Source: Crocosphaera chwakensis CCY0110
GTDB taxonomy: Bacteria > Cyanobacteriota > Cyanobacteriia > Cyanobacteriales > Microcystaceae
Length of the DNA: 17,186 bases
NCBI RefSeq assembly: GCF_000169335.1
Contig: NZ_AAXW01000084.1
Coordinates: 1-17,186, forward strand
Reading direction: 5' to 3'
Shown here: positions 6,508-14,298 of the stretch, in pieces
Numbering within the stretch: the first letter of the stretch is position 1
How the letters are laid out: each line of letters starts with the position of its first letter
The notes under the pieces: model-generated
The model's input: the letters and a program-made list of their open reading frames with translations, nothing else
What the model was told of the DNA's origin: nothing
Database searches by the model: none
Position numbers and translations under genes: made by a program

Positions 6508-7918
6508 CTTTTTCTGCCTCCTTTTGCTTTTTTTGTACTTCGTCAATGGAACCCAACATATATAAAGAACTTTCAGAATAGTCAGCAAATTCATCATTAA
6601 GAATGCGTTCACACCCCTCTAAAGCATCCTCTAAACTGACTAATTTTCCTTGTTTCCCAGTAAACTGTTCCGTACTAAAAAACGGTTGAGTTAAAAATCT
6701 TTCTAAGCGACGGGCCCTAGCTACCGTTGCGCGATCGCTTTCTGAGAGTTCTTCCATCCCTAACATAGCAATAATATCTTTTAAATCTTCGTAACTGGCC
6801 AAGGTACTTTTGATCCCTTGGGCAATGTTGTAATGTCTCTCGCCGACAATGGTGGGTGAAAGCATTTTTGATCCCGACTGTAACGGGTCAATGGCGGGAT
6901 ATAACCCTTCACTCGCTCGTTTACGGGATAACACAATTGAAGCAGATAAATGACCAAAGGTTTGGACGGCAGCCGGATCTGTAAAATCATCTGCCGGCAC
7001 ATAAACCGCTTGAACTGAAGTAATAGACCCTGTGGCGGTGTTGGTAATGCGTTCTTCGAGTTCGGCTAATTCTGTGCCTAGGGTAGGTTGATAACCCACT
7101 CGTGAGGGCAACCGTCCCATTAAACCTGATACTTCTTGTCCTGCTTGGATGAAGCGAAAAATATTATCCATCAGTAACAAGACATCCTGTTTCAGTTCAT
7201 CTCGAAAATACTCAGCCATCGTCAAGGCCGCATGACCCACTCGAAACCGCGCTCCTGGGGGTTCGTCCATTTGACCAAAGAGCATGATCGTATTGTCTAG
7301 AACCCCTGCGTCTTGCATTTCTCGATATAATTCTTCTGCTTCTCGGTTTCGTTCTCCAATGCCACAAAATAAACTGATTCCTTGATATTGACTCACCATA
7401 TTGTGAATCATTTCTGTGATTAACACTGTTTTACCCACTCCCGCACCCCCAAATAGTCCTGCTTTGCCTCCTTGTTCGATGGGGGTTAGGATATCGATAG
7501 CTTTGATGCCGGTGGCTAAAATATCTGAAGTGGTAGACCGTTGTTGTAGGGGTAAGGGTACTTGATGAATTGATCGCCAGTTTGCCTCGGTTATGGCTTC
7601 TTTACCGTCAATAGTCTCCCCAAAAACATTAAACACTCTACCCAAGGTTTGCTTTCCAACAGGAACTTGCAACGGTTTTCCTAAGTTGATTACCCGTGAC
7701 CCTCTGGCTAACCCAGAAATTGGGGTTATACCAATGCCTCGCACAGTATGAGCATCTAAATGGTTAACCACTTCAATAATTATTTCTCCTTCTTCCCCTG
7801 CCTGTAATTGACTGTATAAATCAGGTAATTTTTCTTCAAAGTAAATATCAACCACGCTACTACGAATGGCAAGGACTTTACCATGATTAACTTTAGAGTT
7901 GCCATTCGCTGCTTGCAT
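6497..7918 (-). CDS. atpD: N-type ATPase F1 catalytic subunit beta (AtpD)
   Basis: Catalytic beta subunit, 473 residues from the ATG at 7918. Walker A GGAGVGKT is at about 157-164, the catalytic glutamate is in GIGERNRE (Glu189), Walker B LLLMDN is at about 246-251, and the beta-specific stretch SRVGYQPTLGTELAELEERI follows. It hydrolyses or makes ATP at the alpha-beta interface. It opens the operon, the hallmark order of N-ATPases (beta-epsilon first). A TTG at 7936 is an alternative start, but AAGG stands about ten bases before the ATG and MQAANGNSKVNHGKV is a plausible N-terminus. The 363 bp upstream must carry the operon promoter. No frameshift or missing catalytic residue was seen. Confidence 0.95.
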   Translation of the reverse strand: MQAANGNSKVNHGKVLAIRSSVVDIYFEEKLPDLYSQLQAGEEGEIIIEVVNHLDAHTVRGIGITPISGLARGSRVINLGKPLQVPVGKQTLGRVFNVFGETIDGKEAITEANWRSIHQVPLPLQQRSTTSDILATGIKAIDILTPIEQGGKAGLFGGAGVGKTVLITEMIHNMVSQYQGISLFCGIGERNREAEELYREMQDAGVLDNTIMLFGQMDEPPGARFRVGHAALTMAEYFRDELKQDVLLLMDNIFRFIQAGQEVSGLMGRLPSRVGYQPTLGTELAELEERITNTATGSITSVQAVYVPADDFTDPAAVQTFGHLSASIVLSRKRASEGLYPAIDPLQSGSKMLSPTIVGERHYNIAQGIKSTLASYEDLKDIIAMLGMEELSESDRATVARARRLERFLTQPFFSTEQFTGKQGKLVSLEDALEGCERILNDEFADYSESSLYMLGSIDEVQKKQKEAEKDET

Positions 7919-8281
7919 ATACGTTAACCTTGTCAATTGGTGTTTAAGGGTTATGTCTTAACCAATTTTTATCAAAACAATTTAAGGACAATGTTCGGCT
8001 TTGGTGCTTTTAGGTAACATTTTATTACTGTTGAATTTGGAGCGTTATGACAGGATCTTAACTTACATTTCTATCTAACAACAAGGGTTTTTCTGGGACA
8101 GGCTACTTAATCATTTATTTATAATTGAATGTTAGAAAAAAGCTCTTAAAACAGTTATTCGTTATCCCTTTTCAGTCATATATTTAGTATGACTTCTCAC
8201 TTCTTTGAAAATTTGGGGAGTCGGGAACAGTTAGAAATAAAATTGTCTTCTTCTGTTCACCCTATCCCCCGTCAACGATTA
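7919..8281. promoter_or_regulatory. Intergenic region: atp operon promoter zone with a short dyad
   Basis: Noncoding stretch between the SLH-protein stop and atpD, both on the minus strand. It must contain the promoter of the N-ATPase operon; an A/T-rich segment around 8110-8135 (minus strand TTATAAATAAATG) could supply a -10, but I cannot assign it. A perfect 7-bp dyad, AGTCATA (8174-8180) and TATGACT (8188-8194) around a 7-bp core, could be a repressor site. No strong terminator hairpin was seen. Confidence 0.35.
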
Positions 8282-9049
8282 TTAAGGCATAATCGGAATT
8301 TGTTGTTGATCAAATTGGCGATCGCGTAGGGTTCCAGGTGTGGTACGAATATAATCCGGATTCCCTGTTAAAGAGGAGTTAAAGGGGTTTACGATGTCTG
8401 GGGTGCGGATCCTGGGACCGGCGGTTTGTTGTCTGAGTCCATCCCATAACACCGCTTCAATGGTTTTCGCATCATTAGCAATGGTGTTATCAAAGAAAGA
8501 TCCCGGCGCATATCGCCAGCCAAAAATCTTATTCATTTGGCCAAACATATCGGTGTTATCGTAAAACCGTAAACTTTCATTATAAAAAGCCCGATCAATA
8601 ACGTGGGTAAAATGCTCTCCTCGTTCTTCAGGAATGGCTTGAACCGCAGGATTAGTATTTTGATAAGCTGCTGTTCCCAGGTTACGAGCTTCGAGTAAAC
8701 GCCTTTCTAGTTGTTCCATACAAGCATTTAACCCGGCTGCAAACTCATTCCGAGTCAGGGCGCGATCGCCTCGATACGTGCGATCAGGATAACCCACAAT
8801 ACAGCCATAATTCTCTACTAAATTTCTGAGAGCCTGATAAGACCAATCTGTTGGAGAAACGTCTCTTAATTGTTGAATACTACTGAGTTGCTCTAAAATC
8901 GTTTGATAATCATAATTTTGAGTAGGGATGTTATCGTTTGGTATAACTTGTTGGGTTTGTTGAGCCGTCTCGATCATAGGCTCAGCGTAACTCGCGTTAC
9001 TGACTAACACCGACCCCACAATTAAAGCAGGTAATAAGGGTTTATACAT
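8282..9049 (-). CDS. Secreted SLH-domain envelope protein
   Basis: A 255-residue protein with a signal peptide (MYKPLLPALIVGSVLVSNASYA, likely cleavage after Ala22). One S-layer-homology domain occupies about residues 60-118: LRDVSPTDWSYQALRNLVENYGCIVGYPDRTYRGDRALTRNEFAAGLNACME. The same SLH module heads cyanobacterial outer-membrane porins, where it anchors the protein to the cell-wall polymer. Here no beta-barrel follows; the C-terminal half has FYDNTDMFGQMNKIFGWRYAP and a proline-rich PRIRTPDIVNPFNSSL segment that I do not recognise as an enzyme domain. It is therefore probably a short periplasmic or wall-associated SLH protein rather than a broken porin, since the ending looks purposeful. 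GGAGAT lies about nine bases before the ATG. It is apparently monocistronic; the 268-bp spacer on its upstream side (9050-9317) shows nothing distinct. Confidence 0.82.
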   Translation of the reverse strand: MYKPLLPALIVGSVLVSNASYAEPMIETAQQTQQVIPNDNIPTQNYDYQTILEQLSSIQQLRDVSPTDWSYQALRNLVENYGCIVGYPDRTYRGDRALTRNEFAAGLNACMEQLERRLLEARNLGTAAYQNTNPAVQAIPEERGEHFTHVIDRAFYNESLRFYDNTDMFGQMNKIFGWRYAPGSFFDNTIANDAKTIEAVLWDGLRQQTAGPRIRTPDIVNPFNSSLTGNPDYIRTTPGTLRDRQFDQQQIPIMP

Positions 9050-9317
9050 TGTTGTTGCATCTCCTCACAATTAATTTTAGGTAAAACTCGGTCATGTTTG
9101 TTGATAAGCCAAAGTCAATGGATGCAGTCATGACCACCCGTATTTTAGCTAATTTTTCTGTTGCGGTCTGAAGATTGACCTTAAAACAATTCTCTTTACC
9201 TTTTATGAAGTTATATTAAAAAAACAACTCACTATACTGAAAAGTCAACAAAATTTTAGGTAACTTCTGTCAGTTAATTTGTAAAGACTACCCAAACAAA
9301 TAAATATGTCTACCTAC

Positions 9318-11858
9318 TTATTCATATCTAAAATTGGTGCTTTCTATTGCTTGGCTAGGTAAGGGTTTAGAAAATAAATATCCTTGTCCAAATTCACATT
9401 GTAAATCTCGCAATGTTTGCAAATCTTGTTCCGTTTCTATCCCTTCAGCAATCACACTCAGACCTAATTGATGAGCCAAGGTTATGATAGTTTCAATAAT
9501 TCGATAATTTCCTTCACTTTGATTCATTTCAATCACAAATGAGCGATCAATTTTCAAATTATCTACGGGCAAATTGTGGAGATAACTCAGAGAAGAATAG
9601 CCGGTTCCAAAATCATCAATACTTAACTCAATACCTAAGGATTTAATTTGTCTTAAAATGTCTCTTAATTCCAAAATATTTTCCATCAAAATGCTTTCAG
9701 TAATCTCAAGTTTTAGAGAATTACCATTCAATCCAGTTTGATCAAGTATTTTTTCTATTTTTGAGACAAATGTGTTATTTTTCAACTGTTTAATTGAAAG
9801 GTTAATGCTCATTTTAAGCATTGAACACTCTGGGTATTTTTGTTGCCATGTAGCTAATTGACGACAAGATTCCAATAAGACCCATTCGCCGATGGGAATA
9901 ATTAATTTTGTATCTTCAGAAACAGGAATAAATTCATTGGGAGGAATTAACCCTTTTTGCGGATGTTGCCATCTAACCAAAGCTTCAAAACCCACCAACT
10001 TTTTATCTACGAGTGAAATGATTGGTTGATAATAAACAATAAATTCTTGCTTCTCTAAGCCGATTCTTAAATTTGTTTCCAACTCAAGTCGTTTCTGGGC
10101 TTGAGCATACATAACAGAATCAAAAATCATATAACGAGCTTTTCCTTGTTCCTTAGCTTTATACATAGCTAAATCAGCATTTCTAATAATGTCATCAGCT
10201 TCTTCATTATTTTGACTATTAAAAGCAATACCAATACTGGCACTAATAACAATATTTCTTTGTTCGATAATTATGGGAAGTTTCAGAGTTTCAAGAATAC
10301 GCTCAGCAATATGAATAGCTTTGATTTTTGACTCTAAATCATTTAATAAAATAATAAATTCGTCTCCACCAATACGAGCAACTGTATCAAGAGAACGAAC
10401 ACAACTTGTCAGTTTAGTTGCAATTTGTATGAGAACGCGATCGCCTATAATATGACCCAGACTATCATTAATCAGTTTAAAGCGATCAAGATCAATAAAA
10501 AGAACAGCAAAAGAATAGGTTGGATGCCGTTTAATGCGTTCAATGGATTGGTTTAATCGATCAATAAATAAGAGTCGATTGGGTAATTTTGTTAAAGTGT
10601 CGTGTAGAGCATTATGACGTAATTTTTCTTCAGCTTTTTTCCGTTCGGTAACATCAATTGCCATTGATATTACGACTCGTCTGCCGTCGGATAGTTGTTC
10701 TAAAGGGGCTGAATTGAAATTTAAAATTTTTTGTTTTTCGTCAGAGGTATCAATCACAAATTCCCCTTCATCAATTTTTGTCTCTAAATCATAAAGATGA
10801 TTAATCACAGGACGAATAATATTTTGACGTTTTCCGTAGGCTTTTTCTAGCCAAGTATCTATGGTTGGAATCTCATCATGAGTATAACCAGTTAATTCTG
10901 TAAAGATATCATTGATTTGTAGAATTTCTCCATCTTCCGCATGAATCATAATGGGTAAAGGAGCATTAATAATCGCTTTTTGAAAACTTTCTTTGCTTTG
11001 CTTTAGTTCCGTTTCTATTTTAATTTTTTCTTGAATTTTAGCTTCTAATTGCTTTGTTCTTTCTTTAACTCTATTATCCAAGTCTAAATTTAATTGCTGA
11101 AGTTTTGCCTCTGCTTCTTTAAGTAACGTAATATCTCTGCCAACTGCTTGAATTTCGGTTAATTGGCCGTTTTCGTCAAAAATACCTCGATTAATCCACT
11201 GATGCCAGCGTATGTCTTCTTGATGATTCATTACCCGATATTCATGGGTTACAATAAGATTATGAGGATTAATCGAATCTAAAACTTGACAAACTTTCTC
11301 TTGATCTTCATTAAAAATAGTCTCTAAAAAAGAGCTATTTTCTAATTCTTCTTTTGTTCGATTAAAATAATGACAATAAGCATCATTGATGAAGGTTAAT
11401 ATTCTATCAGAATCGAAACGACAAATTAACTCCGTTTGTGTTTCTGTGATTGCTTGATATCTTAATTGATTTTGATACCAAGATTGTTCTAACTTATTTA
11501 ATTGATTAGCGATTTGTCTCAGTTTGAACAAAGATTTTTTTAGAAGTTGAGAAAACCCAATAATAACCAATCCGCTACTAATATAAATCGAAGCTTTATA
11601 AACACGATTATAATTAAGCAATTTAGTGAGTGCGAGAGTATCAAGATTTGAATTAAACAGAAAAATTTGTCTGACTCCTTCTAAAAGGCACAAAATATTG
11701 AGAAAAATAAGTCCTATTAAAATAAAGTTGATAGCTGTTTTACTACGGATGTATTGCTCCGTTTTTTGCATTCGATTCCAATCAAAAATAAAATAGGTGG
11801 AAGTAACTAAAATAATCAATGTTGCTCCCATAATAAGGACTCTGGAAAAATTCATCAT
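9318..11858 (-). CDS. Membrane PAS-PAS-GGDEF-EAL cyclic-di-GMP turnover protein
   Basis: An 846-residue signalling protein. Three membrane helices lie at about 7-26, 43-66 and 88-104, followed by a coiled coil, PAS 1 (about 133-247, ending VGRDITLLKEAE), a second coiled coil (250-290), PAS 2 (about 292-406, ending AIDVTERKKAE), a GGDEF domain (about 411-580) and an EAL domain (about 592-840). Both catalytic domains look intact: GGDEF at 497-501 with an inhibitory I-site RSLD at 488-491, and on the EAL side EAL 625-627, Asn686, Glu718, DDFGTGYSS from 748, Lys769 and Glu805. It could both make and degrade c-di-GMP; the net direction cannot be read from sequence. The PAS domains would sense redox, light or small ligands. 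It is monocistronic on the minus strand, and a probable GGDEF relic lies just upstream at 12135-12280. Confidence 0.93.
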   Translation of the reverse strand: MMNFSRVLIMGATLIILVTSTYFIFDWNRMQKTEQYIRSKTAINFILIGLIFLNILCLLEGVRQIFLFNSNLDTLALTKLLNYNRVYKASIYISSGLVIIGFSQLLKKSLFKLRQIANQLNKLEQSWYQNQLRYQAITETQTELICRFDSDRILTFINDAYCHYFNRTKEELENSSFLETIFNEDQEKVCQVLDSINPHNLIVTHEYRVMNHQEDIRWHQWINRGIFDENGQLTEIQAVGRDITLLKEAEAKLQQLNLDLDNRVKERTKQLEAKIQEKIKIETELKQSKESFQKAIINAPLPIMIHAEDGEILQINDIFTELTGYTHDEIPTIDTWLEKAYGKRQNIIRPVINHLYDLETKIDEGEFVIDTSDEKQKILNFNSAPLEQLSDGRRVVISMAIDVTERKKAEEKLRHNALHDTLTKLPNRLLFIDRLNQSIERIKRHPTYSFAVLFIDLDRFKLINDSLGHIIGDRVLIQIATKLTSCVRSLDTVARIGGDEFIILLNDLESKIKAIHIAERILETLKLPIIIEQRNIVISASIGIAFNSQNNEEADDIIRNADLAMYKAKEQGKARYMIFDSVMYAQAQKRLELETNLRIGLEKQEFIVYYQPIISLVDKKLVGFEALVRWQHPQKGLIPPNEFIPVSEDTKLIIPIGEWVLLESCRQLATWQQKYPECSMLKMSINLSIKQLKNNTFVSKIEKILDQTGLNGNSLKLEITESILMENILELRDILRQIKSLGIELSIDDFGTGYSSLSYLHNLPVDNLKIDRSFVIEMNQSEGNYRIIETIITLAHQLGLSVIAEGIETEQDLQTLRDLQCEFGQGYLFSKPLPSQAIESTNFRYE

Positions 11859-11996
11859 TTTTGACTATTCCATTCAATTTTGAATTACTCAATCAACTAA
11901 AATTATCGCCAAAAATCAGCTGTCTCGTATTTAATTTAATACGATGACTGTAAGCTATTTTGAAGATAGAAAAAATAAGGTTAAGGAACAACAAAA

Positions 11997-12056
11997 ATGA
12001 CTACAAAGAAGATACTTAGCAGCTTAATAGTAAGTTTAGTATTGATGATCTTTTAA
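11997..12056 (+). other. 19-codon signal-peptide-like micro-ORF, probably a gene remnant
   Basis: An ATG at 11997 with AAGGA nine bases upstream opens a 19-codon frame, MTTKKILSSLIVSLVLMIF, then TAA. It has the shape of a signal peptide (two lysines, then a hydrophobic run) but no mature part. It may be the stump of a secreted protein, a leader peptide, or chance in A/T-rich DNA. It does not lead into pyrE in frame. Confidence 0.25.
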
Positions 12057-12134
12057 TAAATAATTAAGACTAATCTAAACAACTTCTTAATATAAGGTAA
12101 GATAAACTAAATTTGAAAATTTTTCAATAAGGTC

Positions 12135-12280
12135 GCTCACTAAGACGGATACTGTTTGAGACTCTATCAAAACTGGTTCATCAGCCACGACAATTCGCTG
12201 TAAAATACGATGAAACTACTCTTTACTTGATAATGACGGAGGAGCGTCACAAATTCATCTCCTCCTACCTAGTTAGACCC
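12135..12280 (-). pseudogene. Probable relic of a GGDEF domain
   Basis: On the minus strand, codons at 12265-12251 spell GGDEF, continuing VTLL in the same frame. After a frame change the sequence reads FHRILQRIVVADEPVLIESQTVSVLVS. This lines up in order and spacing with GGDEFIILL followed by ERILETLKLPIIIEQRNIVISAS in the neighbouring diguanylate cyclase gene. A stop (TAG) precedes GGDEF and another interrupts the second segment, so it is dead. It may be the remains of a tandem relative of the 9318-11858 gene. The surrounding spacer 11859-12339 holds only this and the micro-ORF at 11997. Confidence 0.45.
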
Positions 12281-12339
12281 GATAGTAATTTTGTTCATTA
12301 AGTTTTATCATTATTATTGTCACCTGTGAGACTTGTTCT

Positions 12340-12930
12340 ATGATTTCCGTTGCGACTGCAGATTTATCGGCCTTGCGTACCTATCTTTTAGAGTTATTCG
12401 TTAAATTAGCTTATCAAGAAGGAGACTTTACCCTCTCTTCTGGTCAAAAAAGTAGTTACTATATCAACGGAAAACAGGTAACCTTAAAAGCTCAAGGGGC
12501 TTTGGCCATTGGTCGTTTATTACTGTCCATGTTACCCCCTAACACTCAAGGGGTTGCCGGGTTAACCTTGGGGGCTGATCCTATCGTCAGCGCGGTTAGT
12601 GTGGTGTCAGCTTACGAAAATTGTCCCATTCCTGCTTTAATTATCCGCAAAGAAGCAAAAGGCCATGGAACGCAAGCTTATATTGAAGGGCCAACTCTTT
12701 CCCCAGGATCAACAGTGGTGGTTTTAGAGGATGTGGTCACAACAGGTAAGTCAGCCATGTTAGCTGTGGAACGATTACAGGCCGTTGGTTACATCGTTAA
12801 CACGATTATTGCCCTAATTGATAGGGAACAAGGAGGGGCTGAGTTTTATCAAAGTCAGAGGTTAAATTTTCAGGCTTTATTCTCCATTAGAGACATACAA
12901 AAGTTTTATAAAAGTCATTCATCTTCTTAA
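12340..12930 (+). CDS. pyrE: Orotate phosphoribosyltransferase (PyrE)
   Basis: A 196-residue enzyme of pyrimidine synthesis: orotate plus PRPP gives orotidine 5'-phosphate and pyrophosphate. Seen: the orotate-site strand SSGQKSSYYIN (33-43), the flexible catalytic loop KEAKGHGTQ (104-112, with the conserved lysines and histidine) and the PRPP-binding motif VVVLEDVVTTGKS (126-138). Length is normal and the frame is intact. It is the first plus-strand gene after the signalling gene, with no pyrimidine-pathway neighbour, as is usual in cyanobacteria where these genes are scattered. The Shine-Dalgarno is weak (GAG about ten bases before the ATG). A short A/T hairpin just beyond the stop (12947-12962) may help end transcription. 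Confidence 0.96.
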   Translation: MISVATADLSALRTYLLELFVKLAYQEGDFTLSSGQKSSYYINGKQVTLKAQGALAIGRLLLSMLPPNTQGVAGLTLGADPIVSAVSVVSAYENCPIPALIIRKEAKGHGTQAYIEGPTLSPGSTVVVLEDVVTTGKSAMLAVERLQAVGYIVNTIIALIDREQGGAEFYQSQRLNFQALFSIRDIQKFYKSHSSS

Positions 12931-12946
12931 GCAAAATTTTCATTGT

Positions 12947-12962
12947 AGATTTTCCAAAATCT
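12947..12962 (+). terminator. Weak A/T hairpin after pyrE
   Basis: AGATTTT and AAAATCT form a perfect 7-bp dyad around CC, followed by TTT, 17 bp beyond the pyrE stop. With no G/C-rich stem it would be a poor intrinsic terminator, and it overlaps the first box of the DnaA-like array, so the dyad may be incidental. Confidence 0.25.
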
Positions 12963-13075
12963 TTTCACAACCTCATAAATGTTTTCCACAAGTTTTCCTG
13001 ACTTTTCCACAAGTTAATCTAACTTTTCAACAACAAAAAACCAAATAATAGACTTCTGGCAATTGATGGGGAAAA
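12950..13075 (+). promoter_or_regulatory. Cluster of DnaA-box-like TTTTCCACA repeats
   Basis: Two perfect TTTTCCACA boxes (12982-12990 and 13003-13011), the form described for cyanobacterial DnaA boxes, lie among near matches: TTTTCCAAA (12950), TTTTCACAA (12962), TTTTCCTGA (12993), TTTTCAACA (13024) and an inverted TGGGGAAAA (13067-13075). Successive starts are about 10, 11, 12, 20 or 21 bases apart, so the boxes face one side of the helix. The following 270 bp (to 13348) are very A/T-rich and hold no gene; a small dyad TATGT/ACATA is at 13126-13141. This could be a replication-initiation or DnaA-titration site, or a DnaA-controlled promoter for the small genes at 13349. dnaA and dnaN are not in the window. 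Confidence 0.45.
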
Positions 13076-13348
13076 GTATTAAGTTAATGCTTGTTTAAAA
13101 AATCCTAATCACTTTTTTTGCATCCTATGTTAATATACATAAGTCTGATGTAATTTCTAAATTAATAAATGCGTCTACTGATGGTTATTATGATTTTAGT
13201 TTATTAACTTTTCTAAACTCTAAATAGGTTAAAAAAATGCTAACCTTAAGAAACTATTGTTAGATTGCTGCTAATTCAAAATTATGCTTTAAAAAAATAA
13301 AATAATACCGATTTTCTTGATTTTGTTGTTAGTTTTGCAGGAAAAAAC

Positions 13349-13567
13349 ATGAAAACTTCTATTGCTTTTGAAGTTGAAATCCCAGAAGAAACCTATATTT
13401 TGCTCACAAACTTTATTGAAAACCATGCTCCGTTAGGATTTAATGAAGTTGTTTCTTTAGCTGTTTCAACTTTTTTGACTGATCAAAAAATCCCCTTTAA
13501 TTCTTGTCAATCTTATTCATCTAATGTATACGAATATCCTCATCATTCAAAGGTTTTAGAGCAATGA
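13349..13567 (+). CDS. Small DUF2811-like protein
   Basis: A 72-residue soluble protein. The core FEVEIPEETYILLTNFIENHAPLGFNEVVSLAVSTFLTDQ (about 7-48) fits the DUF2811 pattern of short cyanobacterial proteins: a strand with IPEE, a helix, then a second helix with hydrophobic spacing, overall reminiscent of a ribbon-helix-helix unit. The tail (49-72) is polar and probably disordered. Function is unknown; DNA binding would be a guess from the fold-like spacing. AGGA sits seven bases before the ATG. It is the first of three overlapping small genes, with its TGA sharing bases with the next ATG (ATGA), and it lies directly downstream of the A/T-rich region with DnaA-like boxes. Confidence 0.75.
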   Translation: MKTSIAFEVEIPEETYILLTNFIENHAPLGFNEVVSLAVSTFLTDQKIPFNSCQSYSSNVYEYPHHSKVLEQ

Positions 13568-13779
13568 AAAGAAAAAAGTTAATTCCCCTTCCTTGGAAAA
13601 CCAGAGAAAGAATTAAGGCATTTTCTCAAGTATTTCCGAATGTTCCCTTATTAGAAAGTCCAACCACAGGGGATCAATTATCTAATGTTATTGATTGTCT
13701 CCAACCCATCGCAAAATCAGAAAGTGCAGCTTTTTCTTTATTAAGAGAATTGGATTCTTATCGGTGTTACGGTGAATAA
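13564..13779 (+). CDS. Small protein of unknown function
   Basis: A 71-residue protein that I do not recognise. The N-terminus is strongly basic (MKRKKLIPLPWKTRERIKAF), the middle has SPTTGDQLSNVIDCLQPIA, and the end forms a likely helix (KSESAAFSLLRELDSY). No signal peptide or membrane helix is visible. Its start overlaps the previous stop as ATGA and its end overlaps the next gene by 8 bp, so it is almost certainly translated as part of this three-gene unit, which is the main reason for accepting it. Confidence 0.6.
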   Translation: MKRKKLIPLPWKTRERIKAFSQVFPNVPLLESPTTGDQLSNVIDCLQPIAKSESAAFSLLRELDSYRCYGE

Positions 13780-14092
13780 CTCTAAGGAAAATCTAGGATC
13801 TTTCTTTAAACCGATTAACCTGTTAATTGCGGTGATTATTATCACCGTAATTTTCATTATTGCTTTTTATAACCTCTCAGAAAATCCAGAAAGCCGTCAA
13901 ATTCGGCAAACGGCAGAAAAGCAACTAAGATTATTCGCCAGAGGATATAGTCTTAAGGCTATTGACTGCGAAGGAATTGATGCTAACAATGATGGGTGGG
14001 TTAATTGTCGGGCTGATGATCGCACAGGACAACTCCTTTACTTAGAATGTCCTTATCAAGTTACCGATCAAGAATGTCGCTACAGAGATTAA
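13772..14092 (+). CDS. Single-pass membrane protein of unknown function
   Basis: A 106-residue protein starting at a GTG that overlaps the preceding stop. A short polar N-terminus is followed by one membrane helix (about 15-35, INLLIAVIIITVIFIIAFYNL) and a soluble, probably outward-facing domain of about 70 residues. That domain has four cysteines (in AIDCEGID, WVNCRADD, LECPYQ and QECRYRD), which could form two disulfides. It also has DANNDGWVN, which looks like the start of an EF-hand calcium loop but lacks the acidic twelfth residue. The protein may be a pilin-like or anchored periplasmic protein; no family is recognised. It closes the three-gene unit and converges with the pseudogene at 14133-14642. 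Confidence 0.65.
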   Translation: MNNSKENLGSFFKPINLLIAVIIITVIFIIAFYNLSENPESRQIRQTAEKQLRLFARGYSLKAIDCEGIDANNDGWVNCRADDRTGQLLYLECPYQVTDQECRYRD

Positions 14093-14298
14093 ATTGATTT
14101 GTGTTCAGTCTCAAGTTAGAAAATTATCAATATCATCTTTTATAAAATATCCTTGTGTTGTCAATAATGAACCATTCATGGTAAACAATTGCCACATAAA
14201 AGTCCTCTTCGACTAAGCGGTCGCAGACAGCCAAAAAACCAGAAAAGAAGGGATCATCATCGTAAGTGGTATCTTTGAGAAACAAGGTAACAGAGTTA

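Noticed and set aside
6508..6612. Upstream extension of AtpC by 35 residues
   Set aside because: It only reads the end of atpD in another frame; the ATG at 6507 has a GGAGG ribosome site and a normal epsilon N-terminus.
8190..8330. Plus-strand 46-codon frame beginning at an ATG at 8190
   Set aside because: It has no ribosome site, runs antisense into the end of the SLH gene and resembles no known protein.
8282..9049. SLH protein as a truncated porin
   Set aside because: The C-terminal half has its own coherent sequence and a clean stop, with no trace of a beta-barrel in the downstream DNA.
13981..14020. EF-hand calcium site (DANNDGWVN) in the small membrane protein
   Set aside because: The loop lacks the acidic residue at position 12, so calcium binding cannot be claimed.
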